Source: Rhodobacterales bacterium HKCCSP123 (lineage in GTDB: Bacteria; Pseudomonadota; Alphaproteobacteria; Rhodobacterales; Rhodobacteraceae). Taken from it: DNA of 56,916 nt. Shown in pieces: positions 16,410 to 24,393 of the stretch. Location: positions 40,001 to 96,916 of the forward strand of contig WVSO01000005.1 in assembly GCA_015689745.1 (NCBI GenBank), given 5' to 3'. The position numbers were made by a program, and so were the translations under genes. The notes beneath the pieces were generated by a model. That model did no database searches and was not told where the DNA came from. It was given only the letters and a program-made list of their open reading frames with translations. Every line of letters begins with the position of its first letter. The stretch's first letter is position 1.

Positions 16410-17018
16410 ATGCGCTGGCCCCGGATCATCTTCCTCTCGCTTCTGGCGCTGCTTCTCGCAGGCTTCCTGCACTACACGCTTCCGCAGCGCGACGTGGTGC
16501 GGATCGTGAACGTCGAGTCGCGCCTGACCGAGGTGGGCGGGTTCAACGGCCTTTTCTTCGCCCAGCGCGACAGCGGGTCGGCACAATCGAGCGCGGCGCG
16601 TGACCTGCGCCTGATCTCGACGATCCGCCCCGACGGACGCCCACTGGTCTACCGAAACGAGGACACTGGCGTGCTCTGGCCGCCCTACTTCAAGTTCGAC
16701 AGCGAGGATCTGCAGACCGAGGCCGCGAACCTGACCTCGACCGAGACAGTGCCGCAATGGGTCGCCATCACCCATTACGGATGGCGCTCGAACCTGATCT
16801 CAATCTATCCCAACGCCATCTCGATCCGGCCGGTGGCGGGGCCCGACGTGACGCTCTTTCCTTGGCTCAACATCTTGATCCTCGTGGTGCTGGCGCTGGT
16901 CGTCTTCATGATCTGGCGCATCTGGGAACGCTTCGAAGACCGCGTGATCGAGCCGATCCTCGATCGGTTCTCGGTGCAATGGGCCAAGATGAAGGACCGC
17001 TTCGCAGGCCGTGGTTGA
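16410..17018 (+). CDS. DUF1523 family membrane protein
   Basis: A 202-aa protein with an N-terminal helix (IIFLSLLALLLAGFLHYTLP), a periplasmic-looking domain containing RLISTIRPDGRPLVYRNEDTG and ITHYGWRSNLISIYPNAISI, and a second helix (LNILILVVLALVVFMIWRI) followed by a charged tail. The TIRPDGRPLVYRNEDTGWGWP-like pattern is typical of DUF1523. Function is unknown. It forms a two-gene unit with the small membrane protein upstream and converges on the aldehyde dehydrogenase gene. Confidence 0.8.
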   Translation: MRWPRIIFLSLLALLLAGFLHYTLPQRDVVRIVNVESRLTEVGGFNGLFFAQRDSGSAQSSAARDLRLISTIRPDGRPLVYRNEDTGVLWPPYFKFDSEDLQTEAANLTSTETVPQWVAITHYGWRSNLISIYPNAISIRPVAGPDVTLFPWLNILILVVLALVVFMIWRIWERFEDRVIEPILDRFSVQWAKMKDRFAGRG

Positions 17019-17113
17019 ACCCGCATCAAGGTTTACGCGACCGCTCGCGTCATCTTGGCCGATACGACTTTCGCCGGAGGCTCCCGCGGGCGCAGGGCGC
17101 GCCACCGCCGGGC

Positions 17114-19465
17114 CTATTCGCCGTAGGGCACCCAGATCGTTCTGACCTCGGTCGCCTGATCGAGGAAGGCGCGCCCCTCGGCCTCCGGCGAGGTCCACTC
17201 GGGTGCCGCGCGATTGATCCATGTCCGCTTCAGGTTGCTGGCCGAAGCGGCCTCGAGCGCGCCGGCGTCGACCGCGCCGGCGAATGACCAGAGCGCATCG
17301 ACATCGAGATGGCGCGCCAGTGTCATGCCGAGCTCATGAGACGGCCCGGTCACGATATTCACCACCCCGCCCGGCACGTCCGAGGTATCGAGCACCTGGT
17401 AAAGGTCCGTCGCGGCCAGCGGGTAGGGGGCGGAGGGCACGAGAACGACCCTGTTGCCCATCGCGATGGCGGGCGCGATGAGCGAGACCGCGCCCAGAAG
17501 CGGTGCCTCGTCGGGCGCGAGCGCGCCGATCACGCCCAGTGGCTCGCGCATGGCGAGGGCTACGCCGCGGATCGGCACGTTGGCCACGCGACCATCCATC
17601 TTGTCTGCCCATGCGCCGTAGCTGAAGAGCCGGTCGATCGAGATATCGACCTCGGCCTCGGCCCTGGTCTGCGAACAGGCCGTCAGGTCGCGCAGGCGGT
17701 GCGCGAACTCGCCTGCACGTGCCGAGAGGTTCTCGGCGATGTAATAGAGGATCTGCGCGCGGGTGTGGCCGGTGGTCCTGGCCCAGGCGCCAGCGCCGCG
17801 TGCGGCCTCGACCGCGTTGCGGAGGTCCTTGCGGTTGCCGATGCCTGCGTGCCCCAGGAGCTTGCCACGCCTGGACCAGACGGGGTGCGAATAGCCGCCA
17901 TCGGGGCGGGCCTGCTTGCCGCCGACATAGATTTTCGCCGTGCGGTCGAGGCCAGGAGCATCGGGCGCCTCGGGCGGGGGATTTGGGGCGACCGGCTTGA
18001 CCGCCGTCCATTTGGCCACGGGCTTCAGGTAGGCCCGCAGCCCTTCCCAGCCGCCCTCGCGGCCAAACCCGCTTTCGCGGACCCCGCCAAAGGGCGCGCT
18101 CGCGTCGAAGAGGTTGGTCGCGTTCACCCAGACCACCCCTGCAGCCAGTTTCGGTGCCACGTCCAGGGCGAGGTTCAGGTTCTCCGTCCAGAGTGTCGCG
18201 GCAAGACCGTAACGGGTGTTGTTCGCCACCTCGACGGCCTCGGTCGGCGTGCGGAAGGTGGTGGAGACGAGGACGGGGCCGAAGATCTCTTCCTGCATCA
18301 GGGGGGCGGCCGGCGAGAGCCCGGTGATGAGCGTGGGCGGGTAGAAGCAACCGGCTTCAGGCAGGGCGACCGGGGCGCGGTAGGTGTCGCCTTCGGTGTT
18401 GGCATCGACCATCCGCGATATGGCGGCGTGCTGCACCGGATCGACCACCGCGCCCACGTCGATGCATTTGTCGAGGGGGTCACCGACGCGGAGTTTCGCC
18501 ATGCGGGCCTTGAGGCGGTCATGGAAATCCTCGGCGATACCTTCTTGCACAAGAAGCCGGGAGCCCGCGCAGCAGACCTGTCCCTGGTTGAACCAGATGG
18601 CATCGACGAGACCCTCGATGGCGCTGTCGATATCCGCGTCGTCGAAGACGATGTAGGGCGACTTGCCGCCCAGCTCCAAGGTCAGGGATTTGCCCGTGCC
18701 TGCCGTCTGCTCGCGGATGCGGCGGCCCACGGCGGTCGAGCCGGTGAAGGCGATCTTGGCCGTGCCCGGATGGGTGACGATGGCCTCGCCTGTGCGCCCG
18801 TCACCGGTGACGATGTTGACGACGCCGCGGGGCAGCCCCGCCTCCTGGCAGATCTGGCCGAAGAGGAGGGCTGTGAGCGACGTGTACTCGGCAGGCTTGA
18901 GCACCACCGTGTTCCCGGCGGCGAGCGCCGGAGCGATCTTCCATGCGAGCATCAGAAGCGGGAAGTTCCACGGGATGACCTGACCGCAGACGCCGATGGG
19001 CTGATGCCCGGGCATCTCGGCGTCGCGCAGCTGGGCGAGGCCCGCATGGTGGTAGAAATGGCGCTGGGCGAGCGGCACGTCGATATCGCGCGCCTCGCGG
19101 ATCGGTTTGCCGTTGTCGAGCGTTTCCAGCACGGCGAAGAGGCGGCCGTGTTTCTGCAGAAGCCGCGCGAGCGCGTAGAGGTATTTCGCCCGCGCGTGAC
19201 AGGAGAGGCGCGACCATTTCGGGAAGGCTTTCGTGGCGGCCGCGACGGCGGCGTCCACGTCCTCGGCGGTACCTTGGGTGACCTGGGCCAGCTCCGCGCC
19301 GGTTGCGGGGTTCCTCGTGGCGAAGGTCTCGCCCGGCCGCGTGAAGCCGCCGTTGATGAAATGCCCGAAGGCCGGGCCGCGGGTGGCGATCCAGTCGAGC
19401 GCCTCGGCGGCGCTTTCGGGGGCCGGGCCGTAGTCCATCGTCTCGAAGATCTCGCGGGTGGTCAT
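17114..19465 (-). CDS. Two-domain aldehyde dehydrogenase family protein
   Basis: A 783-aa protein made of two ALDH-like domains. The first (about residues 1-480) has PWNFPLLMLAWKIAPALAAG, FTGSTAVGRRI, catalytic-Glu motif LELGGKSP and the nucleophile region GQVCCAGSR. The second (about 510-783) keeps the fold (PLGVIGALAPDEAPLLGAV) but shows no catalytic Cys motif, so it is probably structural. ATG 19465 (MTTREIFETMDY) is used; the frame upstream runs into the palindrome array. It lies downstream of deoC, whose product is acetaldehyde, so oxidation of acetaldehyde is a reasonable inferred role. Confidence 0.9.
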   Translation of the reverse strand: MTTREIFETMDYGPAPESAAEALDWIATRGPAFGHFINGGFTRPGETFATRNPATGAELAQVTQGTAEDVDAAVAAATKAFPKWSRLSCHARAKYLYALARLLQKHGRLFAVLETLDNGKPIREARDIDVPLAQRHFYHHAGLAQLRDAEMPGHQPIGVCGQVIPWNFPLLMLAWKIAPALAAGNTVVLKPAEYTSLTALLFGQICQEAGLPRGVVNIVTGDGRTGEAIVTHPGTAKIAFTGSTAVGRRIREQTAGTGKSLTLELGGKSPYIVFDDADIDSAIEGLVDAIWFNQGQVCCAGSRLLVQEGIAEDFHDRLKARMAKLRVGDPLDKCIDVGAVVDPVQHAAISRMVDANTEGDTYRAPVALPEAGCFYPPTLITGLSPAAPLMQEEIFGPVLVSTTFRTPTEAVEVANNTRYGLAATLWTENLNLALDVAPKLAAGVVWVNATNLFDASAPFGGVRESGFGREGGWEGLRAYLKPVAKWTAVKPVAPNPPPEAPDAPGLDRTAKIYVGGKQARPDGGYSHPVWSRRGKLLGHAGIGNRKDLRNAVEAARGAGAWARTTGHTRAQILYYIAENLSARAGEFAHRLRDLTACSQTRAEAEVDISIDRLFSYGAWADKMDGRVANVPIRGVALAMREPLGVIGALAPDEAPLLGAVSLIAPAIAMGNRVVLVPSAPYPLAATDLYQVLDTSDVPGGVVNIVTGPSHELGMTLARHLDVDALWSFAGAVDAGALEAASASNLKRTWINRAAPEWTSPEAEGRAFLDQATEVRTIWVPYGE

Positions 19466-19484
19466 GTTCCGTGTCCTTCGTCGC

Positions 19485-19559
19485 GGCGCCGGAAAACTCG
19501 AGTTTTCCGTGCCGAAAAACTGCAGTTTTTCGTGCCGTTTTCCTGCAGGAAAACGCGCC
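19485..19559. repeat. Palindrome array A (three 20-bp perfect palindromes, 23-bp period)
   Basis: Three loop-free perfect palindromes lie at 19490-19509 (CGGAAAACTCGAGTTTTCCG), 19513-19532 (CGAAAAACTGCAGTTTTTCG) and 19536-19555 (CGTTTTCCTGCAGGAAAACG). They are separated by the identical spacer TGC, so the axes are exactly 23 bp apart. GGCG (19485-19488) and CGCC (19556-19559) bracket the set. The array lies 6 bp after the deoC stop codon and 19 bp before the aldehyde dehydrogenase start. There is no T-tract. It is structurally like arrays B, C and D in this window. Confidence 0.95.
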
Positions 19560-19565
19560 CCATGT

Positions 19566-20567
19566 TCATGCCATCGGATGCCGCCAGCCCGCCGAGTAGG
19601 CGCCGGTGACATGGTGTTCGAGTTGCCGTTCGATGTCTCCCAGAAGCGAGGAGGCCCCGAAGCGGAAAAGGTCCGGCCGCAGCCAGTCGTCGCCCAGTTC
19701 CTCTTTCATCAGAGAGAGATAGACCAGCGCGTCCTTGGCCTTGGAGATGCCGCCCGCGGGCTTGTAGCCGATCTTGATGCCGGTTGCGGACTCAAAGGCG
19801 CGGATGGCGCGGATCATGGTGAGGGAAACGGGGAGCGTGGCGTTCACGCTTTCCTTGCCGGTGGAGGTCTTGATGAAATCGGCGCCCGCCATCATGCAGA
19901 CCAGCGAGGCCCGGGCGACGTTCCTGAGCGTCCCAAGCTCGCCGGTTGCGAGGATCGCCTTGACGTGGGCCTCGCCGCCGGCGGCGCGGAACTCGCGCAT
20001 CTCGTCGTAAAGCGCCTGCCAGTTTCCGGTCAGTACGTGGCGGCGGGAGATGACGATGTCGATCTCCTGCGCCCCGGCCTTCACGCTTTCCCCGATCTCC
20101 TTCACGCGCAGCGCGTAGGGTGAGAGGCCCGCTGGAAAGCCGGTGGAGACGGCGGCGACGGGTATGCCCGAACCCTCCAGCGCCTCGACGGCGGTCGGCA
20201 CCATCTCGTGATAGACACAGACGGCCCCGGTGGTCAGGTCGGGCAGGCCGAGCGCGTCCAGCAGATCGGCGCGCACCGGCTGCCGCGCCTTGGCGCATAG
20301 CCGCCGGACGCGGCCCGGCGTGTCGTCGCCCGCGAGCGTCGTCAGGTCGATGCAGGTGATCGCGCGGGCGAGCCAGGCGGCCTGGTAGTCCTTCTTCACC
20401 GTGCGGCGGCCGGGCAGCGTGGCCGCGCGGCGCTCGATGGCCGAGGTGTTCGCCTGGACCCGCGCCACCCAGTCGAGGTCGAGCGGCATCCCGGGATTGC
20501 GGGTGCGGTGCAGCTGCGGCAGTCGCTCCTGCATCAGCGGCGCGGTAGCGGTCTGTGTGGTGCTCAT
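19566..20567 (-). CDS. deoC: Deoxyribose-phosphate aldolase
   Basis: A 333-aa DeoC, which splits 2-deoxyribose-5-phosphate into acetaldehyde and glyceraldehyde-3-phosphate in the cytoplasm. The Schiff-base lysine motif ADFIKTSTGK and the second active-site segment GIKIGYKPAGGISKAKDA are clear. It belongs to the longer class with an N-terminal extension of about 70 residues (RTRNPGMPLDLDWV). The aldehyde dehydrogenase gene lies downstream, separated by palindrome array A; together they could carry deoxyribose to acetate. A TetR-style dyad lies upstream. Confidence 0.95.
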   Translation of the reverse strand: MSTTQTATAPLMQERLPQLHRTRNPGMPLDLDWVARVQANTSAIERRAATLPGRRTVKKDYQAAWLARAITCIDLTTLAGDDTPGRVRRLCAKARQPVRADLLDALGLPDLTTGAVCVYHEMVPTAVEALEGSGIPVAAVSTGFPAGLSPYALRVKEIGESVKAGAQEIDIVISRRHVLTGNWQALYDEMREFRAAGGEAHVKAILATGELGTLRNVARASLVCMMAGADFIKTSTGKESVNATLPVSLTMIRAIRAFESATGIKIGYKPAGGISKAKDALVYLSLMKEELGDDWLRPDLFRFGASSLLGDIERQLEHHVTGAYSAGWRHPMA

Positions 20568-20631
20568 GGGACGGGCCGGGCGTTCGGTCGGGTTGATGAA
20601 AGCCTCTCACGCGGGTCGGGCAAAGGCAAGC

Positions 20632-20647
20632 TTGACCAAACGGTCAA
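20632..20647. promoter_or_regulatory. Candidate TetR-type operator upstream of deoC
   Basis: TTGACC (20632-20637), AAAC, GGTCAA (20642-20647) is a perfect inverted repeat with a 4-nt spacer. It lies 65 bp upstream of the deoC start and 84 bp upstream of the divergent rpe start, so a bound repressor could cover either promoter. TTGACC-type dyads are common operators of TetR regulators. No regulator gene is adjacent. Confidence 0.5.
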
Positions 20648-20730
20648 ATTTCTGATCGGTGCCTCCATTGCGCGTGACAGCGCAGGGGCGAGGGGCTAAC
20701 AGGGCGGCGACTGCCAAGGGGGTGCCTGCC

Positions 20731-21420
20731 ATGCCGTTCGACCGTTCCATCAAGATCGCGCCGTCGATCCTGTCGGCCGATTTCGCCAATTTCGGGGCCG
20801 AGATCCGCGCGATCGAGGACCAGGGCGCCGATTGGGTCCATGTCGACGTGATGGACGGGCATTTCGTGCCCAACCTGACCTTCGGCCCGATGGCGGTGAA
20901 GGCGTTCAGGCCGCACGTGAAGACGGTGATGGACGTTCACCTGATGATCGCTCCCGTCGATCCCTATATCGACGCCTATGCCGATGCCGGTGCCGACGTG
21001 CTGACCGCCCATGTCGAGGCCGGGCCGCATATTCACCGGACCCTGCAGGCGATCAAGGCGGCGGGGATGAAGGCCGGCGTGGCGTTGAACCCCGGCACGC
21101 CTGCCGAGGCGGTGGCGCATCTGTTGGACATGGCGGACCTGATCTGCGTGATGACGGTCAATCCCGGCTTCGGCGGGCAGAAGTTCATCGACATGACCGC
21201 CAAGGTGCGCGCCCTGCGCGCGATGATCGGCGACCGTGAGGTGCATATCGAGATCGACGGCGGGGTGGATACGGGCACGGCGCCGCTGGTGGTGCAGGCG
21301 GGGGCCGATGTGCTGGTCGCGGGCTCGGCGGTGTTCCGGGGCGGGTCGGTGGATGCGCCCGAGGTCTATGGCGCGAACATCCGCGCGATCCGCGCGGCGG
21401 CCGAGGGGCCGGGCGCCTGA
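20731..21420 (+). CDS. rpe: Ribulose-phosphate 3-epimerase
   Basis: A 229-aa TIM-barrel enzyme interconverting ribulose-5-phosphate and xylulose-5-phosphate. Conserved motifs are present: SILSADFANFG, HVDVMDGHFVPNLTFGP with the metal-binding His and Asp, DVHLMI, TVNPGFGGQKF and EIDGGVDTGTA. AAGGGGG precedes ATG 20731 by 8 nt. It is divergent from deoC. Both feed the pentose phosphate pathway pool, though co-regulation is not shown. Confidence 0.96.
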   Translation: MPFDRSIKIAPSILSADFANFGAEIRAIEDQGADWVHVDVMDGHFVPNLTFGPMAVKAFRPHVKTVMDVHLMIAPVDPYIDAYADAGADVLTAHVEAGPHIHRTLQAIKAAGMKAGVALNPGTPAEAVAHLLDMADLICVMTVNPGFGGQKFIDMTAKVRALRAMIGDREVHIEIDGGVDTGTAPLVVQAGADVLVAGSAVFRGGSVDAPEVYGANIRAIRAAAEGPGA

Positions 21421-21451
21421 CGTCAATCCGGGTGCGGCAGCGCCGGGCGGT

Positions 21452-21469
21452 CTGACATGGAAACGTCAT
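21452..21469 (+). promoter_or_regulatory. Pho-box-like site
   Basis: CTGACAT-GGAA-ACGTCAT matches 11 of 14 conserved positions of the PhoB consensus (two CTGTCAT-like heptamers separated by 4 nt). A possible -10 hexamer, TAGCCT, begins 11 nt after it, and the start codon of the exported 5'-nucleotidase-like gene is 50 bp away. Spacing and target both suit phosphate-starvation control. Confidence 0.45.
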
Positions 21470-21519
21470 CGTTGGCGCTGTAGCCTGCGCCTGAAAGACC
21501 CTTGTCCCGGGGCATTCCG

Positions 21520-22896
21520 ATGACACACCAGATCACCGCCGCCCTGAGCCGTCGCCTGCTCCTTGCCGGGATGGTCGCCCTTCCGGCCGCGGCCCTTCTG
21601 CCGCGCCCCGTGTCGGCGCAGCACGCTGGCGCAAGTGCCCTTCTCCTGTCGCTGGCCGACCTGCATTCTCCCTACGCGCGCCTGCCGCAACTTCTCGGAG
21701 AGATCGACCGGATCCGGGCAGATAGCGGCCTGCCCGTGGCCGTCGCGATCAACGGAGACGTCTTCGAGCGCGGAAATGTCGTGGCCCTGCGCTCGGGCGG
21801 GGCGGCCGACCTCGAGTTTCTCGCGGCGCTCACGCTGCGTGGCCCGGTCATCCTGAACCTCGGCAACCACGAGACGGCGCTGGTCGACGACATGGCGACG
21901 ACGGTCGCCCGCGCCGAGGGCCTCGGCATCGAGGTGATCGGCAACATCGTCGATGCGCGCCGCGGCCGGTTCTTCGCACCGGCCTCCACGCGCTTCGCGC
22001 TGGGCGGGATGCGGGTGGGGGCGCTGGGCCTCGCGCCGACCAATCCCTTCGTCTACCGCGCGCCGGTGCGTGAAACGCTGCAATTCCTCGACCCCGCCGC
22101 ATTCGCCGCGGACATGTTCCCGGGCGTGGCCGCCGGGTCCGATGCCGCGCTTCTGCTCAGCCATGCCGGGGTCATGGATGACCGTTCGATCCTGCCTGGC
22201 CTGCCCGCAGGCAGCGTCATGGTGGGTGGCCACGATCACCTGAGCTTCCAGCATGACGGCGAGAGCGCACCCTATGTCCATGGCGGAAGCTGGGGCGGCA
22301 TGCTGACGGTGATCGGCCTTGCCCCGGGGATGCGGCCCAGCGTCGAGATGCGTGCCGTCTCGCCCGACATGCCGGGGGACGAGGGGCTTGCCGACATCAT
22401 CGCGGCGCAGATGGGCGAGCATCTGACCGACGAAGAGCGCGCGGTGATCGGTGAGAGCGCCGTCGCCCGTGATCTGCCCGCCTCCATCCTCTTCGCGACC
22501 GAGGCGGTGCGCGCCGCCACCGAGGCCGATGTCGCCATGCTGGGGCACACCACCTTCGGCCAGCCGATCCCGATGGGCGCGGTCACGCGCTACGATTTCG
22601 ACGCCTGCATCCGCTTCGACGGCGACCTGCGCGTCGCCGAGGTGTCGGGGGCCGAGCTCGCGCGCATCCTGACGCGGGCGAACCAGCATCGCGCCACCAG
22701 CCTCGACCAGCGGACGGGCGATTTCGTCCATGCCGCCGAGATCGACATCGACCCGGCCGCGACCTACCGGCTGGCGGTGAACGGGTGGACCGCGATGAAC
22801 CAGCAGGTCTATCTCGGGACCGACGCGCTCGAGTTCGTGCCGGTCGAGGGGCTGTCGCTCAAGGCCGTGGTGGCCGAGGCGCTGGCCGCCTCCTGA
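21520..22896 (+). CDS. Tat-exported metallophosphoesterase / 5'-nucleotidase-like protein
   Basis: A 458-aa protein with an N-terminal Tat-like signal (SRRLLLAGMVALPAAALLPRPVSA). The calcineurin-like domain shows ADLHSPYARL, INGDVFERG, NLGNHETALVDD, SHAGVMDD and GGHDH, covering the five metal-binding motifs. The second half resembles the 5'-nucleotidase C-terminal domain (FGQPIPMGAVTRYDF, YRLAVNGW). It probably dephosphorylates nucleotides in the periplasm. ATG 21520 is used; the TTG at 21502 is less likely. A Pho-box-like site is upstream. Confidence 0.88.
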   Translation: MTHQITAALSRRLLLAGMVALPAAALLPRPVSAQHAGASALLLSLADLHSPYARLPQLLGEIDRIRADSGLPVAVAINGDVFERGNVVALRSGGAADLEFLAALTLRGPVILNLGNHETALVDDMATTVARAEGLGIEVIGNIVDARRGRFFAPASTRFALGGMRVGALGLAPTNPFVYRAPVRETLQFLDPAAFAADMFPGVAAGSDAALLLSHAGVMDDRSILPGLPAGSVMVGGHDHLSFQHDGESAPYVHGGSWGGMLTVIGLAPGMRPSVEMRAVSPDMPGDEGLADIIAAQMGEHLTDEERAVIGESAVARDLPASILFATEAVRAATEADVAMLGHTTFGQPIPMGAVTRYDFDACIRFDGDLRVAEVSGAELARILTRANQHRATSLDQRTGDFVHAAEIDIDPAATYRLAVNGWTAMNQQVYLGTDALEFVPVEGLSLKAVVAEALAAS

Positions 22897-22903
22897 CGGA
22901 ATG

Positions 22904-22938
22904 GCGCCCCGCCCCGGGGTGAGGCCGGGACGGGGCGC
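22904..22938. terminator. Strong GC stem-loop between convergent genes
   Basis: GCGCCCCG-C-CCCGG (22904-22917) pairs with CCGGG-A-CGGGGCGC (22925-22938), with one mismatch and a 7-nt loop. It lies between the stops of the 5'-nucleotidase-like gene and ccr. There is no T-tract in either direction, so it is probably a factor-assisted bidirectional termination region. Confidence 0.5.
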
Positions 22939-22982
22939 TGAACCGGCACCGGGGGTGAGGCCCGGGCCATATGCGGATCGGC

Positions 22983-24278
22983 TCAGCTGGCGGTCGGGCC
23001 GGCGTCGAGTACGTCTTCCAGCGTGCGCAGCCCGGTGCGGGGCGCCTGCACCAGCACCGACATGTTGCCGGGCTTGTGCTCGTTGCGCAGCATCTTCATG
23101 TGCGCTTCGGGCAGTTCGGCCCAGGGGAAGACCTCGGACATGCAGGGGTCGAGGCGGCGCTCGACCATCAGCTTGTTGGCCGAGGCGGCCTGTTTCAGAT
23201 GCGCGAAATGCGAGCCCTGAAGGCGTTTCTGATGCATCCACATGTAACGCACGTCGAAGGTGCAGTTGAAGCCGGTGGTGCCCGCGCAGATCACGACCAT
23301 GCCGCCCTTCTTGCAGACGAGGGTGGAGACCGGGAACGTCGACTCGCCTGGGTGTTCGAAGACCATGTCCACGTTCACGCCCTTGCCGGTGATGTCCCAG
23401 ATCGCCTTGCCGAACTTGCGGGCCTCGGTGAACCATTCCTTGTACTCGGGGCTGCCCACCTTGGGCAGCTGGCCCCAGCAGTTGAACTCCTTGCGGTTGA
23501 TCACGCCCTTGGCGCCAAGGCCCATGACGTAGTCGCGCTTGCTCTCGTCCGAGATCACGGCGATGGCGTTGGCGCCCGCGGTATTGGCGAGCTGGATCGC
23601 GTAGACCCCGAGGCCGCCCGACGCGCCCCAGATCAGGACGTTCTGGCCCGGCTTCAGCTCATGCGGGTGGTGGCCGAAGAGCATCCGGTAGGCGGTGGCG
23701 AGCGTCAGCGTGTAGCAGGCCGACTCCTCCCAGGTCAGGTGCTTGGGCCTTGGCATGAGTTGTTGCGCCTGCACGCGGGTGAACTGGGAAAAGGCGCCGT
23801 CGGGCGTCTCGTAGCCCCAGATCCGCTGGGTGGGCGAGAACATCGGGTCGCCGCCGTTGCATTCCTCGTCGTTGCCGTCGTCCTGGTTGCAGTGGACCAC
23901 GACCTCGTCGCCGACCTTCCAGTTCTTCACCTTTTCGCCGACGGCCCAGACGATGCCCGCGGCGTCCGATCCTGCGATGTGATAGGGTGCGCCATGCCCG
24001 TCGAAGGGGCTGATCGGCTGGCCGAGGCCCGCCCAGACGCCGTTGTAGTTCACGCCCGCGGCCATCACGAGCACCAGCACCTCGTTCGAGTCGATCTTCC
24101 AGGTATCGACGACCTCGACCTCGAAGGCCGTGGTCGGCTCACCGTGACGCTCGCGGCGGATGGTCCAGGCGTACATCTTGTCGGGCACATGACCGAGGGG
24201 CGGGATCTCGCCCATCTCGTAGAGATCCTTTTTCGGCGCGTCGTAGGTGGTGGTCGCCGGGTTCGCGTCGAGGGCCAT
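22983..24278 (-). CDS. ccr: Crotonyl-CoA carboxylase/reductase
   Basis: A 431-aa MDR-superfamily enzyme that reductively carboxylates crotonyl-CoA to ethylmalonyl-CoA with NADPH and CO2, the key step of the ethylmalonyl-CoA pathway. Nearly every segment reads like Rhodobacter Ccr: YDAPKKDLYEMGE, HCNQDDGNDEECNGGDPMFS, WGASGGLGVYAIQL, GTTGFNCTFDVRYMWMHQKR. ATG 24278 has GGAG at 8-nt spacing; ATG 24284 is an alternative. The other pathway genes such as ecm are not adjacent. A TTTTGC-containing dyad lies upstream. Confidence 0.97.
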   Translation of the reverse strand: MALDANPATTTYDAPKKDLYEMGEIPPLGHVPDKMYAWTIRRERHGEPTTAFEVEVVDTWKIDSNEVLVLVMAAGVNYNGVWAGLGQPISPFDGHGAPYHIAGSDAAGIVWAVGEKVKNWKVGDEVVVHCNQDDGNDEECNGGDPMFSPTQRIWGYETPDGAFSQFTRVQAQQLMPRPKHLTWEESACYTLTLATAYRMLFGHHPHELKPGQNVLIWGASGGLGVYAIQLANTAGANAIAVISDESKRDYVMGLGAKGVINRKEFNCWGQLPKVGSPEYKEWFTEARKFGKAIWDITGKGVNVDMVFEHPGESTFPVSTLVCKKGGMVVICAGTTGFNCTFDVRYMWMHQKRLQGSHFAHLKQAASANKLMVERRLDPCMSEVFPWAELPEAHMKMLRNEHKPGNMSVLVQAPRTGLRTLEDVLDAGPTAS

Positions 24279-24370
24279 GGGCATGTCTCCGTTCCTTTGC
24301 CGATGCCGCAATGCGGAATCACTTTGCTGCTACTGCGAGAGATATCGCCCCGTGCGCAACAAAGTAAACA

Positions 24371-24387
24371 GCAAAATGCCCTTTTGC
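24371..24387. promoter_or_regulatory. Dyad GCAAAA-N5-TTTTGC upstream of ccr
   Basis: A perfect 6-bp inverted repeat in an AT-rich pocket about 95 bp upstream of the ccr start and 6 bp after the acyltransferase stop. CTTTGC also occurs at 24322-24327. TTTGC/GCAAA half-sites are the kind recognised by PccR/RamB-type regulators of acyl-CoA metabolism, so it may be an operator for ccr. It has no T-tract typical of a terminator. Confidence 0.35.
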
Positions 24388-24393
24388 GAAATA

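Noticed and set aside
19485-19559. Palindrome arrays considered as ordinary Rho-independent terminators
   Set aside because: None is followed by a T-tract, they occur as multiple phased units with no loops, and array A lies inside a likely operon. A termination or stabilisation role by other means is not excluded.
17309-19609. A 766-codon plus-strand open frame opposite the aldehyde dehydrogenase
   Set aside because: No recognisable motif, and the minus-strand frame has the ALDH active-site and nucleotide-binding motifs.
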